Shown here: piece after piece, positions 51,058-59,535 of the stretch
How the letters are laid out: each line of letters opens with the position of its first letter
How positions within the stretch are numbered: position 1 is the stretch's first letter
Source of the DNA: CBDDKU01 sp965230375
GTDB taxonomy: Bacteria > Bacteroidota > Bacteroidia > Flavobacteriales_D > Cryomorphaceae
Direction of reading: 5' to 3'
Assembly: GCA_965230375.1 (NCBI GenBank)
Contig: CBDDKU010000005.1
Location: forward strand, 40,485-104,484
Length of the DNA stretch: 64,000 nucleotides
The notes under the pieces: model-generated
Told to the model about the DNA's origin: nothing
Seen by the model: only the letters and a program-made list of their open reading frames with translations
The model's database searches: none
Position numbers and translations under genes: made by a program

Positions 51058-51361
51058 GGTAGTCTTGTTTGACTACACAGGTGAAAAAACTATTCCACCA
51101 AAGCCCACTTAGAGCAGATCTGAGATATCTAACGGACTGGCAACATCTTGCATCTGGCTCATTGTTCGCTTTGAAAAGTGACGACTGTGGAAAACCTACC
51201 ACAGTTTTGAAATTTATCCCCAGTTGTGAGGATTAAAAAGGGAAAGGGATAATCCACTATATGCCAATACCTTATTTCATCTAGGCTTATTTACTTAGGT
51301 AAATGTACTTGCAGAGCTGAGATTCTATTCTATTTTCGCTAGCTCAATAAATGATTTAGAT
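51058..51361. other. Gap (304 bases) between divergent genes
   Basis: No gene. It holds the inverted repeat at 51184-51205 and a GTAGTC-TTGTTT-GACTAC hairpin at 51060-51077 in the leader of the beta-barrel gene. No convincing promoter box for the 545-residue protein was found. Confidence 0.6.
51184..51205. promoter_or_regulatory. ACTGTGG-N8-CCACAGT inverted repeat
   Basis: The longest of the TGTGG-type repeats, with seven-base-pair perfect arms and spacer AAAACCTA. It lies 127 bases before the beta-barrel gene ATG and 157 bases before the divergent exported-protein gene. Spacing is identical to the 45401 copy. Confidence 0.6.
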
Positions 51362-52999
51362 ATGAAAAAGATGATGGCTGCAGCCCTAGCTGCATTCTGC
51401 CTTAGCTCTTACGCTCAAACTATTTCTGACGACTTTAACGTCAGTATCAGCCAACCATATGAAGTGGTTGACGCCAGAGACAAACTTTACATCCCAAATG
51501 GAGATGGAACGGTAACTTCTATCAAATCTTCGGAAGAAGAAATAACGCTTCAACGATTTGATGCCAAGTCAATGGAAGAAAAGGGTAGAAATGTATACGA
51601 AGACGTGCCACGCTACCACAAGGTTCAACGCGTAATCACCACCAATTCAGGAATTTACTACCTATACGAAGCATACAATAAGAAGGAAAAGACTTTTTCA
51701 TTCTACACCAGACAAATAAATCCTGAGTCGGCGGAGTTTCTCACAAATGAAAAGGCCTTCACGACTTCTCGCCCTGTTGTCGGGCAACTCGTAGACGAGC
51801 ATGGATCAGCTCCAATGGTTTTGAAGTTTAACTGGTCTTGGGTAAATCAAGGGGCGAAATTTGATGTCACGCAGTCTTTTGATAAATCCAAAGTGCTCGT
51901 ACACTATCGTTTGAAGCCCGAAACAAAAAACGACAGTAAAAACTACGACATCATTGGTTTTCAAGTTTTTGACGACAAAATGAGATTGCTTTCGAGCAAT
52001 GAGGTAAAAATGCCGCACACAGAAGCCGAAATGAACAATCTCGCTTACGCTGTTGATGCTGATGGAAATGCATACATGCTGATTCAATTGGTGGAAGAGA
52101 AGAAGTTCGAGCTTCTGGTAATCGACGAAGATGGATCGCTAACAGCCCTGAACCTAGGGATAGATGGTGACAAGATTTTCGAGCGCTTTGAAATTACAGA
52201 AGATAGCGAAGGTCACGTCCGATGTGCAGGAATCTATGCACGTGGATACGACATCAAAGTAAGCTGGAAAGGAACTGCTATGGCTAGTTTTAATGCCGAT
52301 GGGATCTACACATTTGGAATCACCCCTGAAGGACAAATTGATCACATTGTGGATATCGAATTTCCGCACGAAGTAATTGAGCAATATATGGACGATAAGG
52401 AACGTGAGAAGCTGGCGAAGAGAGAAGCTGAAGGTAAAGCTGGTGTTGAAGACTTGAAGTTGATTGAGTACATCACTCAGGAAGACGGGAGCTCTGTAGT
52501 TGTTTGTGAGCAGCAGTACATGCGCGCTGAGTCGGTTACCAGCAAATCAATGACCTACCGGTACACGAACCTTATCATAACCAAGATCGACGATCAAGGA
52601 GAAGTAGTGTGGATGAAGAAGCTTCCAAAAAACCAATACGGATTGCCTAATAATAGGGATGGGATCTTTTTTAAGGGTCTAATGGGAACGAAGTACATCA
52701 AAGGAGATGGCTACCACGTTATGCTTTTCGTTGACAATCCAGAGAACGAAAACTTACCGATTACTGAGCGCTCAGACGGGTACAAAAACGGAACCGATGG
52801 ATACTTGACTGCCTTTAAAGTGATGGATGATGATGGTTCAGTAGAGCGCCACACCCTGGTGGACTTAACTGATATAAACGGCCGCAAAGCCTACCAGTTT
52901 AACGTAAACCGCATCTGTAAAGTAGAGCATGGTCACTACGTGATGGAAGCTTACCTTAAAGGAAAAGAAGATGGGATGGTGAGCATCGAGCTCGACTAA
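51362..52999 (+). CDS. Exported orphan protein, possibly beta-propeller
   Basis: A 545-residue exported protein with signal peptide MKKMMAAALAAFCLSSYAQ. I do not recognise the family. The mature part has many short beta blocks of a propeller-like kind (VDARDKLYIPNGDGTVTSIK, YAVDADGNAYMLIQLVEEKK, TYRYTNLIITKIDDQGEVVW), with D-x-D-G turns. A charged helix lies near residues 340-360 (MDDKEREKLAKREAEGKAG). No catalytic motif and no sorting domain are visible. It is a single gene with its own terminator. Similar proteins are widespread in Bacteroidota as 'hypothetical protein'. Confidence 0.72.
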   Translation: MKKMMAAALAAFCLSSYAQTISDDFNVSISQPYEVVDARDKLYIPNGDGTVTSIKSSEEEITLQRFDAKSMEEKGRNVYEDVPRYHKVQRVITTNSGIYYLYEAYNKKEKTFSFYTRQINPESAEFLTNEKAFTTSRPVVGQLVDEHGSAPMVLKFNWSWVNQGAKFDVTQSFDKSKVLVHYRLKPETKNDSKNYDIIGFQVFDDKMRLLSSNEVKMPHTEAEMNNLAYAVDADGNAYMLIQLVEEKKFELLVIDEDGSLTALNLGIDGDKIFERFEITEDSEGHVRCAGIYARGYDIKVSWKGTAMASFNADGIYTFGITPEGQIDHIVDIEFPHEVIEQYMDDKEREKLAKREAEGKAGVEDLKLIEYITQEDGSSVVVCEQQYMRAESVTSKSMTYRYTNLIITKIDDQGEVVWMKKLPKNQYGLPNNRDGIFFKGLMGTKYIKGDGYHVMLFVDNPENENLPITERSDGYKNGTDGYLTAFKVMDDDGSVERHTLVDLTDINGRKAYQFNVNRICKVEHGHYVMEAYLKGKEDGMVSIELD

Positions 53000-53021
53000 A
53001 CCAAATTAAAAAAATATAAAG

Positions 53022-53050
53022 CCGCCCCGAATGATTCGGGGCGGATTTTT
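53022..53050 (+). terminator. Terminator after the exported orphan protein
   Basis: Ten-base-pair perfect stem CCGCCCCGAA / TTCGGGGCGG with loop TGA, then ATTTTT. The A-rich left flank makes it usable from both sides. Confidence 0.9.
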
Positions 53051-53058
53051 GTTTACTA

Positions 53059-53619
53059 TCACTTTTTCAATTCATCATCAGTAAAGTGCTTTCGTTCCTT
53101 TTCTTTCGAGAATTTGGCATCGTTGTAGGCTACGGAGCCACCCTTTGGGATTGAAAGAGACTTCCAATCATCCCCGCGCATCATTTTACCAATAAAGACT
53201 ATTTGACCTATGTGGTACGCGTAGTGGCACAGCTGTCTGTTGATCGCTTCAGATACTGTATGACCTTGATTTCGGATATAGACGATACGCTCCAAATCAG
53301 CATCTCCAAGAGGCCTGAGTGCCTCAAATACGTATTCCCACCCCGCATCATACACTTGGCGAATCTCGGCTTTCGTCCGTAGTGTACCTTCGAACTCCCC
53401 TTCCCTATTTCTATCCGGTTTTTCTCCGTCTTCAGTGAGAAAATTCAACCATCTGGATCGCATATTCCCGTGAAGGTGTTTGACGATAATGGCGATAGAA
53501 TTTACCCCATCAACTGGCTCTTTGATCAATTCAGAATCTTCCAGTTGGTCTAGGGTTTTCGCACCGAGAGCACGATAGTATTCGAATTGCTTCAATGCCG
53601 ATTCGAGATAAGAATTCAT
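53059..53619 (-). CDS. DUF1572/DinB-like protein
   Basis: A 186-residue cytoplasmic four-helix-bundle protein of the DinB superfamily (DUF1572). The metal-site histidines are in IAIIVKHLHGNMRSRW (near residue 48) and in NRQLCHYAYHIGQIVFIGKM (near residues 132-137), in the usual order. WLNFLTEDGEKPDRNREGEF is a family loop. Some members are thiol transferases that use bacillithiol; the substrate of this one is unknown. Single gene convergent with the orphan exported protein. Confidence 0.85.
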   Translation of the reverse strand: MNSYLESALKQFEYYRALGAKTLDQLEDSELIKEPVDGVNSIAIIVKHLHGNMRSRWLNFLTEDGEKPDRNREGEFEGTLRTKAEIRQVYDAGWEYVFEALRPLGDADLERIVYIRNQGHTVSEAINRQLCHYAYHIGQIVFIGKMMRGDDWKSLSIPKGGSVAYNDAKFSKEKERKHFTDDELKK

Positions 53620-53679
53620 ACGCGATATTTTAGGTTTCGCAGAAAGTTAGGTATGAAATTCATTTCAGACAACTTGTAT

Positions 53680-53687
53680 TAGATTTG
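53680..53687 (+). promoter_or_regulatory. -7 box before the MBL-fold gene
   Basis: TAGATTTG is an exact TAnnTTTG match 25 bases before the ATG at 53712. This argues that the possible GTG at 53685, which would sit inside the promoter box, is not the start. Confidence 0.45.
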
Positions 53688-53711
53688 TGCACTGATGTGA
53701 ATTTGAACACA

Positions 53712-54863
53712 ATGCCAAAACCCAAGAGGCCACTCTGGAAGAAAATTATGCTTGCCACATTCTCCGCCTTAGCCATTGTCATCGTTTTTATTGTTGGTTT
53801 CCTTTTGTTTAGTCCTGAATTCGGTGGAAAGCCATCAAAAGCAGATAAAAAGCGTTTTGAGGCATCAAATAACTACAGCGATGGCGTTTTTGTCAATGAG
53901 ATAGAAACCAATATGGATATGAGCGCTGGCGATATGTGGAAGACTTTGAAAGAGTTTATGCGCGACACCCCAGGGCGCCGCCCCCAAAAGCCACTTCACC
54001 AAGAATCTGTAGACTCTACAGAAATCGCCAATTACAGCGGCCCTTCCAGGCTCATATGGTTTGGTCATTCTGCCTTTCTTCTTCAGATGGATGGGCAAAC
54101 TATCCTAATTGACCCGATGCTTGGAAAAGTCCCTGCACCGCATCCCTGGCTGGGCGGAAACAGATTTAACGAAGACCTACCCATAATTCTCGAGAAGCTT
54201 CCAAAGATTGACGCTGTGATCATCTCTCATGATCACTACGACCATTTAGACTATGGCTCAATCAAAAAGTTGAAAGAAAAGACGTCAAAATTCCTTGTCC
54301 CGCTGGGTGTAGGCGCTCATCTCAAAGAATGGGGAGTCTCTGAAAGCGCTTATCAAGAGTTTAATTGGTGGGATGAGACTCAGGTCGGCCCAATTCGCTT
54401 TGTGTTTTGCCCTTCGCGCCATTTCTCTGGTCGTGGCCTAACCGATCGATCAACCACGCTCTGGGGATCATGGGTCGTGTTGGGAGGAAAAGAGAAATTC
54501 TATTTCAGTGGAGATAGTGGTTATGGCCCACACTTCAAGCGGATTGGAGAGAAGTATGGCCCTTTTGACCTGGCATTAATGGAATGCGGGCAATACAATG
54601 AGAAATGGGCTACTATACACATGATGCCAGAAGAAACGGCTCAAGCTGGTATAGACGTACAAGCAGCCGCCATTATGCCGATTCACTGGGGTGCTTTTAG
54701 CCTTGCCCCACATGAGTGGACCGATCCGGTAGAGCGCGTTCAGAAAAAAGCACTGGAACTCAACCTACCGCTTCGAACACCCCGGATCGGTGAGTCGTTC
54801 TTAATCAATGATGTTTCTCCTCACCTCGATAATTGGTGGAAAAACAATGGAAAACCACTTTAA
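53712..54863 (+). CDS. MBL-fold metal-dependent hydrolase (NAPE-PLD/UlaG-like)
   Basis: A 383-residue membrane-anchored metallo-beta-lactamase fold hydrolase. The N-terminal membrane helix is at about 11-30 (MLATFSALAIVIVFIVGFLL). The metal motif HDHYDHLD lies at His173-Asp179 (HXHXDH), with further ligands in CPSRHFSGR, FSGDSGYGP and MPIHWGAF. The layout IDPMLGKVPAPHP, then RLIWFGHSAFLLQMDGQTIL in pieces, resembles N-acyl phosphatidylethanolamine phospholipase D-like and UlaG-like enzymes. A lipid substrate is plausible but unproved. It starts a plus-strand run with the phosphatase and methyltransferase. Confidence 0.9.
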   Translation: MPKPKRPLWKKIMLATFSALAIVIVFIVGFLLFSPEFGGKPSKADKKRFEASNNYSDGVFVNEIETNMDMSAGDMWKTLKEFMRDTPGRRPQKPLHQESVDSTEIANYSGPSRLIWFGHSAFLLQMDGQTILIDPMLGKVPAPHPWLGGNRFNEDLPIILEKLPKIDAVIISHDHYDHLDYGSIKKLKEKTSKFLVPLGVGAHLKEWGVSESAYQEFNWWDETQVGPIRFVFCPSRHFSGRGLTDRSTTLWGSWVVLGGKEKFYFSGDSGYGPHFKRIGEKYGPFDLALMECGQYNEKWATIHMMPEETAQAGIDVQAAAIMPIHWGAFSLAPHEWTDPVERVQKKALELNLPLRTPRIGESFLINDVSPHLDNWWKNNGKPL

Positions 54864-54898
54864 ATAAACCCACCTATCCGATTTCAAAACAACCCCTT

Positions 54899-55357
54899 AT
54901 GAAAATACTAGTCGTTTGTTTAGGAAATATTTGTCGGAGCCCTATGGCTGAAGGACTCCTACGAGATCATTTTGAAAATGCCGGGCTCGATGTAGATGTA
55001 GATTCTGCCGGAACTAGCAATTACCACATTGGTGAAGCACCAGATTCGCGCGCAGTTGAAAACATGAACCAAAATGGCCACGACATCACAGACTTGCGCG
55101 GAAGACAGTTTACGGTTGAAGATTTCGATCGATTTGATCGCATTTACGCGATGGATCAATCCAACTATCACAACATACTCAGATTGGCCAGAAATGGAAA
55201 TGATGAAGCCAAGGTTGATCTTTTCTTGAATCTAGCGAGTCCCAATTCAAATAGCGAGGTTCCAGACCCCTATTACGGCGGCGATGGCGGTTTCCAACAC
55301 GTTTATGAACTTCTCGAAGCAGCCACAAAATCACTTGTCAATGAGCTCAAGAACTAA
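54899..55357 (+). CDS. Low molecular weight protein-tyrosine phosphatase
   Basis: A 152-residue LMW-PTP. The catalytic P-loop is CLGNICRS (CX5R, Cys7 to Arg13) directly after the start MKILVV. The general-acid Asp lies in VPDPYYGGDGGF. It removes phosphate from phosphotyrosine and similar substrates, often in polysaccharide or stress signalling. The ATG at 54899 was chosen since the P-loop begins at residue 7 in this family. An upstream ATG at 54833 lies inside the MBL gene. It overlaps the next gene by 17 bases. Confidence 0.95.
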   Translation: MKILVVCLGNICRSPMAEGLLRDHFENAGLDVDVDSAGTSNYHIGEAPDSRAVENMNQNGHDITDLRGRQFTVEDFDRFDRIYAMDQSNYHNILRLARNGNDEAKVDLFLNLASPNSNSEVPDPYYGGDGGFQHVYELLEAATKSLVNELKN

Positions 55358-56063
55358 ATCGGGTACACTCTTCCTCGTCCCAAACACCTTGGGTGAATAC
55401 AATGCGGATAAGGTGATTCCAGAAGGCGTGCTGGAAGTTTCCCGAAATCTCAAACACTTTATAGCCGAGAACGAAAAAACGGCCAGGAGATACCTTAAAT
55501 CAATTGGGACAGTACATCCGCTCAACGACCTTGAATTCTTTACACTCAACAAGCACACCGATAGTACCGAGTTAGACTCATTTCTCAAACCACTGCTGAA
55601 CGGGATCGATATGGGGCTGATATCTGAAGCAGGCTTGCCGGCTATTGCCGATCCTGGAGCTCAAATTGTGAGCAGGTGCCATCGAAAAGGAATTCGAGTG
55701 ACGCCACTCAACGGCCCGTCATCGATTATTCTGGCACTAATAGCCTCTGGGTTTAATGGCCAATCTTTCACCTTTCACGGCTACCTACCTATAGATAGAT
55801 CTGAAAGGCAAAAAGCCCTAAAGCGAATTGAGTCAGCGGCGCGCAGCAATCAAACTCAAATCTTTATGGAAACGCCTTTTAGAAATGAAAAGCTCCTTGA
55901 CCAACTCATCCAATCGCTTCAGCCAGACACCCTACTTTGTATAGCCAGAGATATTACGCTAGACTCGGAGCGCATAACAACTAAACCCTTGAAGCTCTGG
56001 AAAAAACAGCGTCCATCGCTTCACAAGCGCCCATGCATCTTTGCGATTGGAATAGCGCAGTAA
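55341..56063 (+). CDS. RsmI-like SAM-dependent methyltransferase
   Basis: A 240-residue tetrapyrrole-methylase fold enzyme. It has GTLFLVPNTLGEYNADKVIP at the start, LISEAGLPAIADPGAQIVSRC in the middle (SAM pocket, equivalent to ISDAGTPAISDPG of RsmI) and VTPLNGPSSIILALIASGF. RsmI 2'-O-methylates 16S rRNA C1402. Bacteroidota usually hold a full-length RsmI and a divergent shorter homologue, and this length and divergence fit the shorter one. The ATG at 55341 overlaps the phosphatase end, implying coupling. Confidence 0.88.
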   Translation: MSSRTKSGTLFLVPNTLGEYNADKVIPEGVLEVSRNLKHFIAENEKTARRYLKSIGTVHPLNDLEFFTLNKHTDSTELDSFLKPLLNGIDMGLISEAGLPAIADPGAQIVSRCHRKGIRVTPLNGPSSIILALIASGFNGQSFTFHGYLPIDRSERQKALKRIESAARSNQTQIFMETPFRNEKLLDQLIQSLQPDTLLCIARDITLDSERITTKPLKLWKKQRPSLHKRPCIFAIGIAQ

Positions 56064-56101
56064 AACTTTAGGTGGAAACGATTTTAATACTGACAATCAA
56101 T

Positions 56102-56917
56102 CTACTGACCAACATCTAGCAACTCAAGTTCAAAGACAATGATTGAAAATGGGCGAATCAAATCACCTCCAACACCACTTTGCCCGAAAGCCTCCCATGA
56201 AGGCGAAATGATTCGAACACGCTCCCCCTTTTTCATCGTGAAAAGCGCCTTCTCCAAAGCGGGAATTACCTGATGCTCATTTCCGAGAACGAAATAAAAT
56301 GGTGCATTGCGGACCCAGGTATCATCTATCACTTTTCCATTCAAATCGTATCCCCGGTAGTGAATAACCAATTCCTTCCCTTCTTCTGCTGCCTGCCCCA
56401 GAGAGAGATTTAACCGGTTCAAATAGATCCCATCAAGTTCTTCGTAATAATTCCTGACTGAGTCAGTTCTCGCAATTGTATCCAATTTAGCTAATTCGAC
56501 CAGCCGCGCATCATTTAACTGGTGTTCCGTGCGCATTTTAGCCACTTTGATGAAGTACTGAAGTGTGTCATATCGGAGCGTTCCTGGATGTAAAAAATCG
56601 CGCTCTACTGAAATGTATTGAATGCTGTCGCCGACGTAGTGGGAGCGCAAGACCTTCCAAAGCTCGTCCTTCCCCTTTCGGAAAACTTTGTGATCATAAT
56701 CTTCGACTGTATCCCCATTCGAATAATCGAGGCTCAGCACATCGAGAAAGACAATTTCGGCAGAGTCGACCAATTCGCGCTGATCGCCAAAGCTCTGCAG
56801 CTTCCACATACTCCCCGATTCCAACTTTTCAAACCCACCCCGATTTGAACAGGATGAGCATAGGGCAAGGATGCTAATCCAAAGACTCAAGCGACATATC
56901 AAAGACAAGCGCAGCAT
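56102..56917 (-). CDS. FKBP-type peptidyl-prolyl isomerase lipoprotein
   Basis: A 271-residue lipoprotein from the ATG at 56917 (MLRLSLICRLSLWISILALC; lipobox LCSSC). An upstream ATG at 56941 is possible. After a helical middle region (VAKMRTEHQLNDARLVELAK) it carries a C-terminal FKBP domain: LVIHYRGYDLNGKVIDDTW, NAPFYFVLGNEHQVIPALEKAL, GERVRIISPSWEAFGQSG, then IVFELELLDVG. Aromatic active-site residues are only partly conserved, so isomerase activity may be reduced. It overlaps the gldI-like gene, suggesting a paired role in folding of exported proteins. Confidence 0.86.
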   Translation of the reverse strand: MLRLSLICRLSLWISILALCSSCSNRGGFEKLESGSMWKLQSFGDQRELVDSAEIVFLDVLSLDYSNGDTVEDYDHKVFRKGKDELWKVLRSHYVGDSIQYISVERDFLHPGTLRYDTLQYFIKVAKMRTEHQLNDARLVELAKLDTIARTDSVRNYYEELDGIYLNRLNLSLGQAAEEGKELVIHYRGYDLNGKVIDDTWVRNAPFYFVLGNEHQVIPALEKALFTMKKGERVRIISPSWEAFGQSGVGGDLIRPFSIIVFELELLDVGQ

Positions 56918-57401
56918 TTGATGGAATTTTATTCTGATCACCTGTTAGACCATAAGCTAAAAATGACGGAACGATGAAACGAGCAGAGTCTCCAACTGCC
57001 ATTAATGTAACACCTTCGTGAATCCCATTCACCATCTGATCTTCGCCAATAACAAACCTGCGATTCCCGTTCGAAGCCGTACTTTCAATAACAGTCCCAT
57101 CTAGCAAGTAGCAATTGAATGAAATCTCAGCGTACTGTCCATTAATAGCCCGCTCCCCTCCAGTGCTGTAATAAACATCGTAGAGCAATCCAGTTTCCGT
57201 TTTCTTCATTTTCCAACCCGTTTTAACCACGAATTCATCAATGAGATCCATCTCGACCCCAACGCGATTCCGGTTCATATCCATCAATTCTTCTTTTGAA
57301 TATGATCGGGTCTGGCCGTCTTGCTGAGTCTTGTTCTTACAGCCAGCACTTGATAGCACCAAACCTAGAGATATGATTATAAACGGCTTTAAGATATTCA
57401 T
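56874..57401 (-). CDS. gldI: GldI-like peptidyl-prolyl isomerase lipoprotein
   Basis: A 175-residue lipoprotein (MNILKPFIIISLGLVLSSAGC; Cys21). Its FKBP domain at about 75-175 includes AEISFNCYLLDGTVIESTAS, RRFVIGEDQMVNGIHEGVTL, VGDSARFIVPSFLAYGLTGDQ and SNAALVFDMSLESLD. Size, lipid anchor and adjacency to a DHH phosphoesterase gene match GldI, an isomerase required for gliding in F. johnsoniae. The ATG at 57401 follows the DHH gene stop by one base. An ATG at 57482 overlaps that gene and lacks a signal. The assignment to GldI rather than another FKBP is an inference. Confidence 0.8.
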   Translation of the reverse strand: MNILKPFIIISLGLVLSSAGCKNKTQQDGQTRSYSKEELMDMNRNRVGVEMDLIDEFVVKTGWKMKKTETGLLYDVYYSTGGERAINGQYAEISFNCYLLDGTVIESTASNGNRRFVIGEDQMVNGIHEGVTLMAVGDSARFIVPSFLAYGLTGDQNKIPSNAALVFDMSLESLD

Positions 57402-57402
57402 G

Positions 57403-58413
57403 TTAAATCCACTTAGATACAACAGATTTGAATTTTTCGACTGTCTCTTCCATTGTTCCATCCCCTCGTCCACCGGCGGCATTCACATGCCCACCACCAT
57501 TGAAGTGAGCCCTGGCCATTTCATTGACATTCACCTGACCTTTACTTCTGAAAGATGCTTTAATCAGACCGTCTTTTTCTGAGAAAAAGGCAGCTAACCG
57601 TACACCGCTTATGCTCAAACCGTAGTTTACCAGACCTTCGGTATCGCCTTTTTGAAAGGAAAACTTTGCCAACTCTTCAGCCGAAAGGGTGATGTAAGCC
57701 ACTTTCCCACCTTCAATTACTTCCAGCTTCTCTGAAAGCGCGAAACCCTGTAGCCTCAAACGCGAAAGCGTGTTGCTATCGTATACTTCAGCGTAAACTT
57801 TGGTGTGATCCATTCCAGTCTCTTTCAGTGCAGCCGCCGTGCGAAGTACATCGGGGCTCACCGAGTCAAATCGAAAACTTCCCGTATCAGTGACTAGCCC
57901 AGTATACAGACAGTAGGCTACATCGCTATCAATTAGACCATCGACACCAAGCTCCTTAGCGAGGCGATAGATCATCTCTGCGGTTGAAGAAGCGGTATCA
58001 TCTGTATAGTAATGGCTTGCAAAAGAGTCTGGAGCTTGATGGTGATCCACAACAATCAAAGGCTTGCCAGCGTCCTTCAAAAATTCCCAGGCATCTCCCA
58101 TTCGCCCGGGAGCGTTGAAATCCAGACAAAACACAGCATCAGACCCAGCAAATGCGTTTTGCGCTTCGCTGGTATTTTTGTCGTAGACTAAAACATCTTC
58201 ACAGCCCGGTAGCCAATTCAAAAAATGTGGAAAAGCATCAGGCGTCACCACCTGCACCCCTTTTCCCATCTTAGCCAGAATACCGGCCCACCCCAGTGAA
58301 GAGCCCATAGCATCGCCATCAGGCCCTTTGTGCACAATGATCGAAAAGCGTTCACCTTTCTCTATCACAACTTTAATTTCAGCTACATCTGATATTCGCG
58401 TCATAAGGGGCAA
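57403..58413 (-). CDS. DHH-family phosphoesterase (NrnA-like)
   Basis: A 336-residue DHH/DHHA1 phosphoesterase. Metal motifs are HKGPDGDAMGSS (DxD at about 32-34), FCLDFNAPGR (second Asp), VVDHHQAPD (DHH at 123-125) and GLVTDTGSFRF. The C-terminal DHHA1 domain (about 235-336) ends GGGHVNAAGGRGDG. NrnA enzymes degrade nano-RNAs and pAp, while related proteins cleave c-di-AMP. Length and order match the NrnA group. The first residues before TRISDV may be dispensable. It starts a minus-strand operon with the gldI-like and second FKBP genes. Confidence 0.93.
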   Translation of the reverse strand: MPLMTRISDVAEIKVVIEKGERFSIIVHKGPDGDAMGSSLGWAGILAKMGKGVQVVTPDAFPHFLNWLPGCEDVLVYDKNTSEAQNAFAGSDAVFCLDFNAPGRMGDAWEFLKDAGKPLIVVDHHQAPDSFASHYYTDDTASSTAEMIYRLAKELGVDGLIDSDVAYCLYTGLVTDTGSFRFDSVSPDVLRTAAALKETGMDHTKVYAEVYDSNTLSRLRLQGFALSEKLEVIEGGKVAYITLSAEELAKFSFQKGDTEGLVNYGLSISGVRLAAFFSEKDGLIKASFRSKGQVNVNEMARAHFNGGGHVNAAGGRGDGTMEETVEKFKSVVSKWI

Positions 58414-58591
58414 ATAACGGCATTAATCGGAGACAGGACATGGCCGAGTTCAATGGATTTTCAACGTGAGTGCAGGGTTATTAACAGCACCTGTTCGAAA
58501 GTGACAGCCACCTGTAAATGAAACGCTTATTGATTTAGCTATCTTGAAACACGTCCATTTTGGGCGATATGTATCATTTAAACTCATCACT

Positions 58592-59272
58592 ATGAAAGCG
58601 AACTTAGCTGAATTTTTTGGAACCTTCTGGTTGGTTCTAGGTGGATGTGGAAGTGCGGTATTGGCTGCGGCCTTTCCCGACGTGGGAATTGGATTACTGG
58701 GGGTGTCACTGGCCTTCGGACTAACAGTAGTAACAATGGCTTACGGAATAGGACATATTTCGGGAGCACACTTAAATCCTGCCGTGAGCATAGGACTCTT
58801 GGTAGCAGGACGGTTTGAAGGCAAAAGCCTGCTGCCCTACATCGTATCTCAGATATTGGGAGGTATCGCTGCAGCAGCAGTTCTGTACTTTATCGCTTCC
58901 GGAAATGGCACTGACGTGTTAGCTGGTGGTTTTGCCGCCAACGGATATGGCGAGCACTCACCCGGTGGTTATAGCATGACTGCGGCTTTGGTTTGTGAAG
59001 TGGTGATGACATTCATGTTCTTACTCGTGATTATCGGCGCTACCGACGAAAGAGCCCCAAAGGGTTTTGGCGGATTAGCTATCGGACTAACACTTACGCT
59101 CATTCACTTAATCAGCATCCCTGTTACAAACACATCTGTTAACCCAGCGAGAAGTATCAGTCAAGCTGTATTTGTTGCCGACTGGGCCATTAGTCAACTC
59201 TGGCTGTTTATTGTTGCACCAATTGTAGGAGCAGCTCTAGCTGGAATTGTCTATAAAGCGGTTTTTAAATAA
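58592..59272 (+). CDS. aqpZ: Aquaporin Z
   Basis: A 226-residue aquaporin with six membrane helices and two half-helices. NPA motifs are at 62-64 (GAHLNPAVSIG) and 184-186 (TSVNPARSIS). Arg187 after the second NPA and the small filter residues fit a water channel rather than a glycerol channel. It allows rapid water flow. The ATG at 58592 (MKANLAEFFGTFWLV) was chosen because helix 1 starts there in the family; an upstream ATG at 58544 would add 16 residues. A strong terminator follows. Confidence 0.96.
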   Translation: MKANLAEFFGTFWLVLGGCGSAVLAAAFPDVGIGLLGVSLAFGLTVVTMAYGIGHISGAHLNPAVSIGLLVAGRFEGKSLLPYIVSQILGGIAAAAVLYFIASGNGTDVLAGGFAANGYGEHSPGGYSMTAALVCEVVMTFMFLLVIIGATDERAPKGFGGLAIGLTLTLIHLISIPVTNTSVNPARSISQAVFVADWAISQLWLFIVAPIVGAALAGIVYKAVFK

Positions 59273-59294
59273 AACAAAATTGGTTGGTTAAATG

Positions 59295-59321
59295 GGGCGG
59301 CCGCTTGGTCGCCCTTTTTTT
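59295..59321 (+). terminator. aqpZ terminator
   Basis: GGGCGGCC / GGTCGCCC stem (one G-T pair) with tetraloop GCTT, followed by seven T, 22 bases after the aqpZ stop. Confidence 0.92.
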
Positions 59322-59377
59322 GTGCTTCAAGTTAGGCTTGACTTCTCCAATTTTTTTTGGAGCAAATACTGCAGCTC

Positions 59378-59453
59378 CGCCTGCTCCTCCGGTAGATCCC
59401 CCACAGAGTAGTTTCGGTGCTCGCGGAAAGCTACTAGGACACGCGGGCAGGCG
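59378..59453. repeat. Nested inverted repeat
   Basis: CGCCTGC at 59378-59384 pairs with GCAGGCG at 59447-59453. Inside it, AGTAGTTTC pairs with GAAAGCTACT (one bulge) around a GC-rich loop. It could be part of a repeat element or a structured transcript. No T-run follows. Confidence 0.4.
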
Positions 59454-59535
59454 AAAATACGGAGCTATCAGCTCAAGGAAACAACCATTGTAGTTTCCGT
59501 TGCCGAGATTATTCTTTAGAAATGAACTTGAAGAC

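Noticed and set aside
59284..59493. Open frame of 69 residues after aqpZ
   Set aside because: It begins inside the aqpZ terminator, is rich in Arg, Pro and Gly, and overlaps an inverted repeat; no sign of selection as protein.
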